Shown here: positions 28,204 to 41,272 of the stretch, one piece after another | How positions within the stretch are numbered: the first letter of the stretch is position 1 | Layout: the number at the start of each line of letters is the position of its first letter | Assembly (NCBI GenBank): GCA_963700395.1 | Contig: CAVOXI010000001.1 | Location: forward strand, 372,001-436,000 | Direction: 5' to 3' | From: Prado023 sp963700395 | GTDB lineage: Bacteria; Actinomycetota; Actinomycetes; S36-B12; CAIYMF01 | DNA length: 64,000 bases | Made by a program: the position numbers and the translations under genes | The notes under the pieces: model-generated | Databases searched by the model: none | What the model was told of the DNA's origin: nothing | What the model saw: the letters and a program-made list of their open reading frames with translations, nothing else

Positions 28204-29737
28204 GTGGAATGGGGACTGAGTGGACAGGTGGCCCTCGACGTGGTCGAGGCCGACTTCCGGGCGCTGCCGCTCGCTGCCAGCGCGCAGGCGGCGATCGACG
28301 CTGGTCGGGCCCACGGGGCCGGGCACGTCGACGTCCGGATCTCGCGGCAGCGGACCCGGTCGGCCTCCGCCCGCGATGCGCGACCGCTGGCCGTCGTCGC
28401 CGACAGCGTCACCGGCCTGGGCGTGCGGGTGCTCGTCGACGGCGTCTGGGGCTTCGCGGCCGGGGACGTGGTCTCCCCGCAGGCCGCCGCGGAGGTCGCC
28501 GTGCTCGCGGTGGCGATGGCCCGGGTGGCCACCCCGGTGGCACGCGAGCGGGTCGAGCTGGCTCCGCGAGCCGGTGCACGCCGGGCAGGTGTGGGCCAAC
28601 CCGGTGGCCATCGACCCCTTCCTCGTGCCCGACACCGAGGTGCTCGCGCTGCTCGAGTCCCGCAGCGCTGCCCTGCTGGCCAGCGAGCACGTGCAGCGGG
28701 TGGACGCGGGCTTCCACGCCTTCCGCGACATCACGTACTACGCCGACAGCTCGGGCACGGACACCCTGCAGCAGCGCACCCGGGTCGCCGGCGACTTCTC
28801 GGCCTTCCACGTGACCGACGAGCGCTTCGACGACATGGCATCCTGCGCCCCGCCCGTGGCGCGCGGCTGGGAGTACCTCGTGGGTGACGGCTCCTGGGAC
28901 TGGGAGTCCGAGCTGGCAGCCCTGCCCGACCTCCTCGCGGAGAAGGCCGTCGCGCCGTCGGTCGAGCCGGGCCACTACGACCTCGTCATCGACCCGACCA
29001 ACCTCTGGCTGACGATCCACGAGAGCGTCGGGCACGCCACGGAGCTCGACCGGGCGCTGGGGTACGAGGCGAACTACGCCGGCAGCAGCTTCGCGACCCT
29101 GGACCAGCTCGGCAGCCTGAAGTACGGCTCGCCCCTGATGCACGTGACCGGTGACCGCACGGCCGCGTTCGGGCTGTCCACCGTCGGGTTCGACGATGAG
29201 GGAGTGGCTGCCCAGTCCTGGGACCTCGTGCGCGACGGCATCCTCGTGGGGTACCAGCTCGACCGCCGGATGGCCGCCGACCACGGCTTCGGGCGCTCGA
29301 ACGGGTGCGCGTTCGCCGACTCCGCGGTGCACGTGCCCGTCCAGCGGATGCCCAACGTGAGCCTGCAGCCCGATCCCTCGGGGCCGGACCTCGAGGGCCT
29401 GATCAGCGGCGTGGAGGACGGCCTGTACATCGTGGGCGACAAGTCGTGGTCCATCGACATGCAGCGCTACAACTTCCAGTTCACGGGTCAGAGGTTCTTC
29501 CGGATCCGCTCCGGTCGGATCGTCGGCCAGGTCCGCGATGTCGCCTACCAGTCGAGCACGCCGACGTTCTGGGCCGGCCTGAGGGCGCTCGGCGGGCCCA
29601 GCACCTACCTCCTGGGCGGGGCGCTCAACTGCGGCAAGGCGCAACCGGGCCAGGTCGCCCCCGTGAGCCACGGGTGCCCGGTGGCCGTGTTCGAGGGGAT
29701 CAACGTCCTGAACACCCGGCAGGAGGCGAAGGCATGA
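28204..29737 (+). CDS. tldD: TldD metallopeptidase (frameshifted as sequenced)
   Basis: Zinc-peptidase subunit of the TldD/TldE (U62) heterodimer, which in E. coli trims unfolded or modified peptides such as pro-microcin B17. About 510 residues. The zinc motif HExxGH is visible as TIHESVGHATELD near residue 271. The C-terminus has YNFQFTGQRFFRIRSGRIVG and LRALGGPSTYLLGGALNCGK. One extra base near 28566 separates the N-terminal frame (VTGLGVRVLVDGVWGFAAG) from the rest; removed, RERVELAP continues into EPVHAGQVWANPVAI. The stop overlaps the tldE start (ATGA). Confidence 0.92.
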
Positions 29738-31107
29738 GGCCCCAGGAGCTCGTCGAGCGCGCGCTGGAGCTGCTCGGGCCCGACCGCGGGACCGTCGTCG
29801 TCGAGAACAGCACGAGCGCCAACCTGAGGTGGGCCAACTCGACGCTGACGACGAACGGGATGACCGCCCAGCAACGGGTCCATATCGTCGCGCATCCGGA
29901 GGTGCCCGGCGGGATCGGATCGGGGACGAGCAGCGCGGTCGTCCGCACCGCCGACGAGCTGGGCGTGCTGGTCGCGCAGGCCCGCGCCGAGGCGCTCGGG
30001 GCCGGCCCGGCGCAGGACTCGGCACCGGAGGTCCCCTCCCGGCCGGCCAGCCCCACATGGGACCTGCCCCCGGTCCACTCGGCCCCCGACGAGCTCGCGC
30101 CGGTCAGCGCCCTGCTCAGCGAGGTCCTGCCCGCCACGGACATCCGGCACTTCGGCTACGCAGAGCACACCGTGACGAGCTCCTACCTCGGGACGACCAG
30201 CGGCCTGCGCCTGCGCCACGACCAGCCGGCGGCTCGCTTCGAGCTGTGCGGGAAGTCCGCGGGTGGGACACGTTCGGCCTGGGCCGGGCGGTCCGGGCGA
30301 CGCTTCACGGAGATGGACATCGCCGGCACCCCCGACGAGGTGCGCCGGGGACTGCAGGCCCAGGCCACGCGCATCGACGTCGCCCCGGGCAGGCAGCGCG
30401 TGCTGCTCTCAGCGTCTGCGGCGGCAGACATGCTGATCTACCTGCTGTGGTCCGCTGGGGCCCGCGACGCCGTCGAGGGCCGCAGCGCCTTCAGCCGGCC
30501 CGGCGGCGGCACGCGGGTGGGTGATCGGCTCGCCTCCCGCCCGGTCTGGCTGCGCTCGGACCCGGACGCCGTGGGGCTGGAGTGCGCCGACCATGTCCAG
30601 GACACGGTGTCGTCGGCAGCCTCGAGCACGTTCGACGCGGGCCTGGCACGCAGCGCGACCGACTGGGTCGCCGATGGGACGCTGCGCGCGCTGGTCACGA
30701 CCCGGCACTCCGCGGGGCTCGCGGGGATCGCGCACACGCCCTTCGTGGACAACATCCTCGCCGGGGTCCAGGGATGCTCGGGGAGCCTCGACGACCTTGC
30801 CGCCCGCGTCGGCGACGGCCTGCTGGTGACCTGCTTGTGGTACATCCGCGAGGTCGACGCCCAGAGCCTGCTGCTCACCGGCCTGACCCGTGACGGGGTC
30901 TACGTCGTCCGGGACGGCCAGGTGGTCGGGGCCGCGGGGAACTTCCGGTTCAACGACTCCCCGCTGGGCATGCTCGACCGGGTCGCCGACGCCGGATCGC
31001 CGGTCGACTGCCTCCCGCGCGAGTGGGCTGACTGGTTCACCCGCGCACGCATCGCCCCGCTGGCGATCGACGACTTCAACCTGTCGACGGCCAGCGAAGC
31101 AGTCTGA
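29734..31107 (+). CDS. tldE: TldE/PmbA peptidase subunit
   Basis: Non-metal partner of TldD that forms the substrate tunnel of the heterodimer. 457 residues, full frame intact. Family stretches: RWANSTLTTNGMTAQQRVHI near the start, TDIRHFGYAEHTVTSSYLGT in the middle, and TLRALVTTRHSAGLAG, SLLLTGLTRDGVYVVRDGQV, FRFNDSPLGMLDRV at the end. It lacks HExxxH, as expected. It overlaps tldD by 4 bases. Dodecin lies just downstream on the other strand. Confidence 0.92.
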   Translation: MRPQELVERALELLGPDRGTVVVENSTSANLRWANSTLTTNGMTAQQRVHIVAHPEVPGGIGSGTSSAVVRTADELGVLVAQARAEALGAGPAQDSAPEVPSRPASPTWDLPPVHSAPDELAPVSALLSEVLPATDIRHFGYAEHTVTSSYLGTTSGLRLRHDQPAARFELCGKSAGGTRSAWAGRSGRRFTEMDIAGTPDEVRRGLQAQATRIDVAPGRQRVLLSASAAADMLIYLLWSAGARDAVEGRSAFSRPGGGTRVGDRLASRPVWLRSDPDAVGLECADHVQDTVSSAASSTFDAGLARSATDWVADGTLRALVTTRHSAGLAGIAHTPFVDNILAGVQGCSGSLDDLAARVGDGLLVTCLWYIREVDAQSLLLTGLTRDGVYVVRDGQVVGAAGNFRFNDSPLGMLDRVADAGSPVDCLPREWADWFTRARIAPLAIDDFNLSTASEAV

Positions 31108-31320
31108 TCAGGCGTCCTCGAGCCGGAATCCGATCTTCATCGACACCTGGAAGTGGTCGACCTCGCCGTCGCGGACATACCCGCGGATCTGCTCGACCTC
31201 GAACCAGTCGATGTGCCTGATGGTCTTCCCGGCCCTGCTCACCCCGTTGCGGATCGCTGCGTCGATGCCCTCCGGGCTGGTTCCGACGATCTCGGTGAGG
31301 CGGTAGGTCCTGTTGGTCAT
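31108..31320 (-). CDS. Dodecin
   Basis: 70-residue flavin/CoA-binding storage protein that forms a hollow dodecamer. The sequence YRLTEIVGTSPEGIDAAIRN, then TIRHIDWFEVEQIRG (with the Trp that stacks on flavin) and HFQVSMKIGFRLE, matches the family throughout. ATG 31320 is the start, with GAGGAGACCCC upstream. Convergent with tldE; the two genes abut with no space. Confidence 0.95.
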   Translation of the reverse strand: MTNRTYRLTEIVGTSPEGIDAAIRNGVSRAGKTIRHIDWFEVEQIRGYVRDGEVDHFQVSMKIGFRLEDA

Positions 31321-31381
31321 GGGGTCTCCTCGTGGTGGTCGATGCTCACCTGTGCAGGATGCCGTATCGGCGGCCCGGTCG

Positions 31382-31387
31382 TAGGCT
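31382..31387 (+). promoter_or_regulatory. Leaderless -10 hexamer TAGGCT (DUF3099 gene)
   Basis: TAGGCT, six bases, then the GTG at 31394. Confidence 0.5.
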
Positions 31388-31393
31388 GAGCGG

Positions 31394-31708
31394 GTGAGTC
31401 GGGTCGAGGTCCATCGCATCACATCGGCGCAGCCCGGCCCGTCGGCGGACCTGGTCCACCGCGAGCGCCAGTACCTGTTCCTGATGGGGATGCGCATGGT
31501 GGCCATCGTGGTCGCCGTCGTCGTGCCGGGGTTCTGGCGCTGGATCGCAGTCGCGGCGGGGATCATGCTGCCCTACTTCGCGGTCATCCTGGTCAACGCC
31601 GTCAAGGTCCGCGGGACGCCCGACGACCCCAACTACTTCGTCCCCGAGCCCAAGGTCGCGATCACTGAGGCTCCGTTCGGTGGAGCCGTCATCCCGCACG
31701 AGGACTGA
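31394..31708 (+). CDS. DUF3099 membrane protein
   Basis: 104 residues with two membrane helices (about 35-80). The N-terminal pattern HRITSAQPGPSADLVHRERQ followed by YLFLMGMRMVAIVVAVVVP is the mark of DUF3099, a small actinobacterial membrane family of unknown function. Leaderless GTG start. It sits between the divergent dodecin and the convergent antiporter gene. Confidence 0.85.
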   Translation: MSRVEVHRITSAQPGPSADLVHRERQYLFLMGMRMVAIVVAVVVPGFWRWIAVAAGIMLPYFAVILVNAVKVRGTPDDPNYFVPEPKVAITEAPFGGAVIPHED

Positions 31709-31720
31709 GGCGCCGCGGGA

Positions 31721-33013
31721 TCAGCGCCACAGCCGGGCACCCCGGGTTCGTGGTTCGGCGTCGTGATCCGTGTCGGCCAGCTCGGCGGCCGGCGCGGCGC
31801 TCGTGACCCAGGCGCCGTACCTGGTGGCCAGTGGCTGGGCGGAGAAGCCGTGGGCCACGACGCTCAACAGCACGGTGAGGCAGATGGTCGCCAGTACGGT
31901 TCGCAGCGTGTCGTCGACGTCGAGGGACTCCAGGGCGATCAGCGCGAAGACGACCGACGCGAGCCCGCGGGGGCCGAACCATCCGATGAACGCGACCGTG
32001 CGGGGGCGCAGCCCGGTGCCGATCAGGGCCAGGGCCACGGGGGCCATCCGCACGAGGGTGAGCGCCAGGACGGCGAAGAGCAGCTCCCGCCAGCCGGCCT
32101 CGCGCCACACGAGCGGCACCGCCACGAGCCCCAGGACCAGCCACACCGCATAGCCGAGCAGGTCGGAGAGCTCCTCGGTGCCGAGCAGTGTGGACTCCTC
32201 CTCATGGATCCACGCGGCCGAGCCTGCGAACGCCGTGCCGGAGATGAATGCGGCCACGAATCCGTTCCCGGACGTGAGCAGTGCCGCGCTGTAGGCCAGC
32301 AGCGGGATCATGAGCACGCCGAGCGTGCGACTGGCCCGCGTGCTCATCCCGCGACGCCGCGACCATCCCAGCAGCGCACCTCCCGAACCACCGACCACGA
32401 TCCCGGCGACCACCCCCACGGCCAGCTCGATGAGCGCGTCCGCGATCGACTCCCGGGGAGCCAGCCCCTCCTGGCCGGCGAGGACGGCGATGGCGAACAG
32501 GACCACCGGCGTGGCCAGGCCGTCGTTGAGCCCACTCTCCACGTTGAGGGCACGTCGGACGCGGGTCGGGACGACCGGGTTGAGCACGGTGGGCGCCCCG
32601 AGCCCGGCATCGGTCGGGGCGAGTGCTGCGGCCAGGAGTAGGGCCATCATCACTGGGAGGTCGGGGAACAGCGCGCGGGCCAGCACGTAGCCCGCCAGGA
32701 TCGTCAGGGGAAACCCGACGAGCAGCAGCCGCGCGTACAGCCCCCCGTCCGAGCGGATCTCCCGGGGACGCACCTGGGCTGCGTCATGGAACAGGATCAG
32801 GACGAGCGTCACCTCCGCGACGAGCTTCGTCCCTGCTGTGACCGCCTCGCCGAGGTCGTCGACAGCCAGCCCCAGGACCGCGCCGACAGCCACGAAGGCC
32901 AGGGGCGCGGTGATCAGGCGCCGGCCCAGGGCCGCGGCGATGGAGGTGAACCCCAGCACCAGGACCGCGAAGATGACGGCAGCCTCAAGGCCCGTGGACT
33001 GATCTGCCGACAC
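31721..33013 (-). CDS. Cation/proton antiporter, CPA1 (NhaP) type
   Basis: About 430 residues, 12-13 membrane helices. CPA1 signatures are present: ALAPTDAGLGAPTVLNP, NVESGLNDGLATPVVLF (the ND ion-binding pair), and FIGWFGPRGLASVVFALI. It exchanges Na+ or K+ for H+ and helps pH and salt balance. The GTG at 33013 is chosen because TACAGT lies exactly 6 nt upstream; a GTG two codons earlier (33019) is possible. The C-terminus is a short charged tail after the last helix, without a large regulatory domain. Confidence 0.9.
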   Translation of the reverse strand: MSADQSTGLEAAVIFAVLVLGFTSIAAALGRRLITAPLAFVAVGAVLGLAVDDLGEAVTAGTKLVAEVTLVLILFHDAAQVRPREIRSDGGLYARLLLVGFPLTILAGYVLARALFPDLPVMMALLLAAALAPTDAGLGAPTVLNPVVPTRVRRALNVESGLNDGLATPVVLFAIAVLAGQEGLAPRESIADALIELAVGVVAGIVVGGSGGALLGWSRRRGMSTRASRTLGVLMIPLLAYSAALLTSGNGFVAAFISGTAFAGSAAWIHEEESTLLGTEELSDLLGYAVWLVLGLVAVPLVWREAGWRELLFAVLALTLVRMAPVALALIGTGLRPRTVAFIGWFGPRGLASVVFALIALESLDVDDTLRTVLATICLTVLLSVVAHGFSAQPLATRYGAWVTSAAPAAELADTDHDAEPRTRGARLWR

Positions 33014-33019
33014 GGGCAC

Positions 33020-33025
33020 ACTGTA
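33020..33025 (-). promoter_or_regulatory. Leaderless -10 hexamer TACAGT (antiporter)
   Basis: On the minus strand TACAGT is followed by GTGCCC and then the GTG at 33013. Confidence 0.4.
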
Positions 33026-33037
33026 GCGAGCCAGGGA

Positions 33038-34038
33038 TCAGCGGACGGGCCCCCACGAGTGCAGTGTCTGGTAGTAGTTGGCGCGCTGGTAGGCCTCCGG
33101 CTCCGCGGCCTTGCTGAACGAGACGGACCCCTTGGCCTGGGCCACCGAGGTGTAGCCGCGCTCGTCGAGCCAGGTCTCGAGGCCGTTCACGAGGGTCGCC
33201 ACGTGACCGGGCCCGTGGCGCAGCAGCGCCGCGGTCGTCATGGTCGCGTCCGCTCCGGCGAGGATCAGCTTCACGACGTCCTCGGCGGAGTCCACTCCCC
33301 CGCTGGCGGCCAGCGAGAGCGGGACCTGCCCGGAGAGGATGCCGATCCACGCGACCGACTGCCGCACGTTGCCCGGGACGCTGAGCATCAGCCGTGGACG
33401 CACCGAGGGGACCTCGAGGTCGATGTCGGGCTGGTACAGCCGGTTGAAGAGCACGAGGCCGTCGGCTCCGGCGTCGGCCAGCTTGGTGGCCATGTTGGCC
33501 AGGGCGCTGAACCACGGGCCGAGCTTCACCGCCACCGGGACCGGCACCTCGGCGCGCACCGACCCCACCAGGTCGATCACCCGCTCCTCCACCTCGAGGC
33601 CGGTGACCCGGGGGTCGGTGATGACGTCGTAGACGTTGAGCTCGATGGCGTCGGCGCCGGCGTCGGCCAGGCGTGCGGCGTACTTCACCCAGCCGCCGCT
33701 CGTGGTCCCGTTGAGGCTGGCGATCACCGGGACGCTGACGGTCTCCTTGGCGCGGGTCACGAGGTCCAGGAAGCGGTCCGGGCCGATCGAGTAGTCCTCG
33801 AACTCGGGCAGGTAGTCCGCCGCCTCCGCGACGGTGTCACGGCCCTCGTCCAGGAGGTCCGAGACCCACCAGGACTCCGACTCGATCTCCTCCTCGAACA
33901 GGCTGGGCAGGACGATGGCCCCCACGCCGGCGTCGTCCAGGCGGCGCCACTGGTCCGGGTCGCCGGTCACGGGTCCGGGTGAGGCCACCACGGGCGTCCG
34001 CAGGGTCAGCCCGAGGTACTTGCTGGTCAGGTCCACGC

Positions 34039-34042
<4 letters not shown>
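33038..34042 (-). CDS. Dihydroorotate dehydrogenase-like flavoprotein, PFOR partner
   Basis: 334-residue FMN TIM-barrel of the PyrD/PreA superfamily. Visible: LRTPVVASPGPVTGDPDQW, VPVIASLNGTTSGGWVKYA, ADAIELNVYDV, LSLAASGGVDSAEDVVKLI (phosphate-binding GG loop) and GADATMTTAALLRHGP. These proteins are commonly found next to nifJ/PFOR genes. Here its ATG overlaps the PFOR stop by 4 bases (ATGA), so the pair is translated together. It is unlikely to be the housekeeping PyrD; it may serve electron transfer with ferredoxin. That role is inference. Confidence 0.85.
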
Positions 34043-37654
<3,612 letters not shown>

Positions 37655-37781
37655 GGGCCCATCCCACCACGCGCCGGGACCCCAACGTGGTGCCATAGGT
37701 CCCGCCGGACGTCACGCCCGGGCCAGCCAGGGCGCCCCCACCGGCGAAGGCGTCACCGCGTGCCGAACGGCAGCACCCCAG

Positions 37782-37849
37782 GATCTGCTCCCGTCCTGAC
37801 GATCCGCTCCCGTCCAAAGGGGAGCCGACAGTCGAAGCGGGAGCAGATC
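37782..37849. promoter_or_regulatory. Three copies of GATCYGCTCCCG upstream of the PFOR gene
   Basis: GATCTGCTCCCG at 37782-37793 and GATCCGCTCCCG at 37801-37812 are direct repeats 19 bp apart. CGGGAGCAGATC at 37838-37849 is the exact reverse complement of the first. They lie in the 244-nt gap between the HIT gene and the PFOR start, so they could be an operator array for PFOR or, as an inverted repeat, a terminator for the HIT gene. Confidence 0.4.
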
Positions 37850-37898
37850 GTCGGTCGGTCGGTCGCGACGGGGGATGCGGCGGGGGGCGCGTCGGGCG

Positions 37899-38411
37899 TC
37901 AGTCGAGGGCGGCCAGGGCCTCGGCGAAGAGGTCGCGGGACTCCTCGAGGAGCATCACCATCGTGCGTGAGCCGCCGACGGTGGTCATGAAGTTCGAGTC
38001 GCCGGGCCAGCGCGGCACGATGTGCTGGTGCAGGTGCCCGGAGATGCCGGCGCCGGCGGCCGATCCCTGGTTCAGCCCGATGTTGAACCCCGCCGGACTG
38101 CTGGCCGCGCGGATCGCGCGCATCATCCGGGCCTGGAACCAGCTCAGCTCGCCGGACTCCTCCTCGGTGAGGTCGGTGAAGTCCGCGACGTGCCGGTACG
38201 GGCAGATCAGCACGTGCCCCGGGTTGTACGGGAAGAGGTTCATCACCACGTAGGTGTGCTCGCCGCGGGCGACGATCAGCCCCTCCTCCCGGTCATCGGT
38301 GCGGCAGAACGGGCACTGCGGACCGGCCTCGGTGTCGGCCGGCCGGCTCTCCCCCTTGATGTAGGCGATCCGGTGCGGCGTCCACAGCACGTCCCAGGCG
38401 TTCTGCTCCAC
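37899..38411 (-). CDS. HIT family protein, likely AP4A phosphorylase
   Basis: 170 residues of the histidine-triad superfamily. The catalytic triad is GHLHQHIVPRW, preceded by GFNIGLNQGSAAGAGISG and followed by GDSNFMTTVGG. The CPFC near residue 33 and the overall pattern match mycobacterial Rv2613c, a diadenosine tetraphosphate phosphorylase. GTG start at 38411, 14 nt after the thrS stop, the same order as Rv2614c (thrS) - Rv2613c in M. tuberculosis. Likely co-transcribed with thrS. Confidence 0.88.
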   Translation of the reverse strand: MEQNAWDVLWTPHRIAYIKGESRPADTEAGPQCPFCRTDDREEGLIVARGEHTYVVMNLFPYNPGHVLICPYRHVADFTDLTEEESGELSWFQARMMRAIRAASSPAGFNIGLNQGSAAGAGISGHLHQHIVPRWPGDSNFMTTVGGSRTMVMLLEESRDLFAEALAALD

Positions 38412-38425
38412 GGCGGGCTTCCCGT

Positions 38426-40436
38426 CTAGACCTGGCGGTGGTCCGCGATGGCCGCGACCACCTCGGCGACGGCCTCGGCGATCGGCACCCCGTTGCGCTG
38501 GGTGCCGTCGCGGTAGCGGAAGCTGACCGCGCCGGCGGCGACGTCCTCGTCACCGGCGATGAGCATGTAGGGCACCTTCTGCTTCTGGGCGTTGCGGATC
38601 TTCTTCTGCATCCGGTCATCGGAGCTGTCCACCTCGACCCGCACCCCGGCAGCGCGCAGTGCCGCGGCGACCTCGTGCAGGTGGTCGACGTGGCGCTCGG
38701 TGATCGGGATGCCGACGACCTGGACCGGGGCCAGCCAGGGCGGGAACGCACCGGCGTAGTGCTCGGTGAGGACGCCCATGAACCGCTCGACCGAGCCGAA
38801 CAGCGCGCGGTGGATCATGACCGGGCGCTGGCGCGTGCCGTCGGCGGCCTGGTACTCCAGCTCGAAGCGCTCAGGCAGGTTGAAGTCCAGCTGGATCGTC
38901 GACATCTGCCACGTGCGGCCGATCGCGTCGCGCGCCTGCACCGAGATCTTCGGGCCGTAGAAGGCGGCGCCCGCCGGGATCGGGCACGAGGGTCAGGCCG
39001 GAGGCCTCGCCCACCTCGGCCAGGGTCGCGGTGGCCTCCTCCCAGAGGTCCTCGGAGCCGACGAACTTGTCCGGGTTGCGGGTGGAGAGCTCGAGGTAGA
39101 AGTCGTCGAGCCCGTAGTCCTTGAGCAGGTCCAGGACGAAGCCGAGCAGCGACGTGAGCTCGTCGCGCATCTGGTCGCTGGTGCAGTAGATGTGCGCGTC
39201 GTCCTGGGTCATCCCGCGCACGCGGGTCAGCCCGTGCACGACGCCGGACTTCTCGTAGCGGTACACGGAGCCGAACTCGAACAGCCGCAGCGGCAGCTCA
39301 CGGTAGGACCGCCCGCGCGAGCGGAAGATCAGGTTGTGGAACGGGCAGTTCATCGGCTTGAGGTAGTAGTCCGCGCCGGCACGGCGGATGTTGCCCTCGG
39401 CGTCGCGCTCCTCGTCGACGTGCATCGGCGGGTACATGCCGTCGGCGTACCACTCGAGGTGCCCGGAGGTCTCGAACAGCTGTGCCTTGGTGATGTGCGG
39501 CGTGTAGACGAACTCGTAGCCGGCCGCCTCGTGCTGGCGGCGCGAGTAGTCCTCCATCGTGCGGCGCATGATGCCGCCCTTGGGGTGGAACAGCGCCAGG
39601 CCGGAGCCGACCTCGTCGGGGAAGCTGAACAGGTCCAGGTCGATGCCCAGGCGGCGGTGGTCGCGCTTGGCGGCCTCCTCGAGGAAGGCCAGGTATCCGC
39701 GCAGGCCGTCCTTGTCCGGCCACGCGGTGCCGTAGATCCGCTGCAGCTGCTCGTTGGCCTGGTTTCCCAGCCAGTAGGCCGCCGACGAGCGCATGACCTT
39801 GAACGCGTTGGGCGCGATCATCCTGGTGGTGGGCACGTGCGGTCCGCGGCAGAGGTCGCCCCAGACCGTCTCGCCGGAGCGGAGGTCGACGTTGTCGTAG
39901 ATGGTCAGCTCGCTGCCGCCGACCTCCATGACGTCGGCGCCGCCCTCGCTGCCGACCAGGCGGCACTTGTACGGCTCGTCGGCGAGCTCGATGCGCGCGT
40001 CGGCCTCGGACACCACCCGGCGGACGAAGCGCTGACCCGCCTTGACGATCTCGACCATGCGCTTCTCGATCCGGGCCAGGTCCTCGGGATCGAACGGCTC
40101 GGCGACGTCGAACTCGTAGTAGAAGCCGTTCTCGATCGGCGGTCCGATGCCGAGCTTCGCCTCGGGGAAGAGGTCCTGGACCGCCTGGGCCATCACGTGC
40201 GCGCAGGAGTGGCGCAGGACGCGCAGGCCGTCGGGCTCGGTGACCATGACCGGCTCCACGGTGGCCAGCGGGCGGGCCGGCTGGTCGAGGTCGACCAGCT
40301 CCCCGTCGACGCGGGCGACGGCCACGCCCCGCAGCCCGGGGACCACCTCGCCGAGGACGTCGGCCCACGTCGTCGTGGCGTCGATGTCCCGGACCTGCGG
40401 CTCCCCGGCGACGACGACTGTGACCTGCGCGGACAT
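38426..40436 (-). CDS. thrS: Threonine--tRNA ligase (frameshifted as sequenced)
   Basis: Class II aminoacyl-tRNA synthetase, essential. TGS domain (1-60), second additional domain with the HxxxH editing site (RHSCAHVMAQAVQDLFPEAK), catalytic core with motif 2 FRSRGRSYRELPLRLFEFG and MNCPFHNLIF, motif 3 MIHRALFGSVERFM, and C-terminal anticodon-binding domain (PVQVVGIPITERHVDHLHEV). One extra base near 38970 breaks the frame before QARDAIGRTWQMSTIQLDF; removed, the length is 669 residues. ATG 40436 follows GAGGAG. I saw no T-box in the short leader. Confidence 0.95.
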
Positions 40437-40553
40437 GGGACTCCTCGATGCGATCCCGGCCATCGCCGGACAGTTGGTGTGTCGGGGCCAGCCTACCCAG
40501 TCGTCGCCGGGCCACCGCATGGATGCGGACGGACCCTGCGGGCCCGATCACGG

Positions 40554-40559
40554 TAGCGT
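40554..40559 (+). promoter_or_regulatory. -10 hexamer TAGCGT
   Basis: TAGCGT about 37 nt before the ATG at 40596. Unlike most promoters here it would give a short leader, which carries a Shine-Dalgarno sequence (GGAGG at 40586-40590). Confidence 0.35.
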
Positions 40560-40595
40560 CAGGGCGGGAGCGAGCCACCCGGGGTGGAGGTGCTG

Positions 40596-41141
40596 ATGTC
40601 CAGCGATGAGTACGTCCTCGTCGTCGCGCTGTACGCCGACTCGGACGAGGCGCTGGCCGACCTGCGCGAGGTCACAGCACCGGGCGCGTTCGATCGAGCC
40701 GTTGCCGGCTCCGGGATCCTGCATCGGGACTGGCGACGCCCGATGCTGCAACAGGGAAGCGGCGGGACCCTGTCCTACGGGATCGGCACGGGCGCGGCGG
40801 TGGGGATCGTGATCGGCGTGTTCCTCACCATGCCGCTGGTCGGCGCGGCCGTGGGAGCGGTCATCGGCGGGCTGGTCGGGCGGCGCGCGAGCCTGCGCGA
40901 GGTCGACGGCCTGGTGGCCCTGCTCGGTGACGCGGTCCCCGTCGGATCCACTGCCCTGCTCGCCGTGGTGAAGGAGGAGCAGCTGGTGGAGTTCCGGGCC
41001 GCGCTCCCCCGCGCGTTGCGCTCGTCGGGCCGGGTCCTCGACGACGGCCGGCTCACCTCCTACGTCCGGGCCTTCGTCCGCGGGAACCCGGAGGCGCTCG
41101 AGGCGCTGGAGCGCCAGTCCGGGCGCACCGGCGAGCGGTAG
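40596..41141 (+). CDS. DUF1269-like membrane-associated protein
   Basis: 181 residues. The N-terminal part (YVLVVALYADSDEALADLRE) and the C-terminal part resemble one another in general character, and a glycine-rich hydrophobic hairpin sits between (TGAAVGIVIGVFLTMPLVG and AAVGAVIGGLVGRR, about 68-102). This layout, with VGSTALLAVVKEEQL after it, is like DUF1269 proteins of unknown function. The start is the ATG at 40596 because GGAGG lies 5 nt upstream. Convergent with the GH3 gene, with an inverted repeat between. Confidence 0.65.
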   Translation: MSSDEYVLVVALYADSDEALADLREVTAPGAFDRAVAGSGILHRDWRRPMLQQGSGGTLSYGIGTGAAVGIVIGVFLTMPLVGAAVGAVIGGLVGRRASLREVDGLVALLGDAVPVGSTALLAVVKEEQLVEFRAALPRALRSSGRVLDDGRLTSYVRAFVRGNPEALEALERQSGRTGER

Positions 41142-41195
41142 TCGAGCCATCGGCGGTCAGCCACGCGATGGCCGCACTTCATGGCGTCGACGCGA

Positions 41196-41254
41196 GACCC
41201 GCGGTGCGGGTACGCCCGAGTCCATCGAACTCACGCGCACCCGCACCGCGGGTC
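41196..41254. terminator. 16-bp perfect inverted repeat between convergent genes
   Basis: Arms 41196-41211 (GACCCGCGGTGCGGGT) and 41239-41254 are exact reverse complements, with a 27-nt spacer. It lies in the 131-nt gap between the ends of two convergent genes, so a bidirectional terminator is most likely, although there is no T-tract. Confidence 0.5.
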
Positions 41255-41272
41255 CCGACTTCAGTGGAGCAG

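Noticed and set aside
40437..40500. T-box leader before thrS
   Set aside because: The space before the Shine-Dalgarno is short, and no specifier or T-box sequence is visible.
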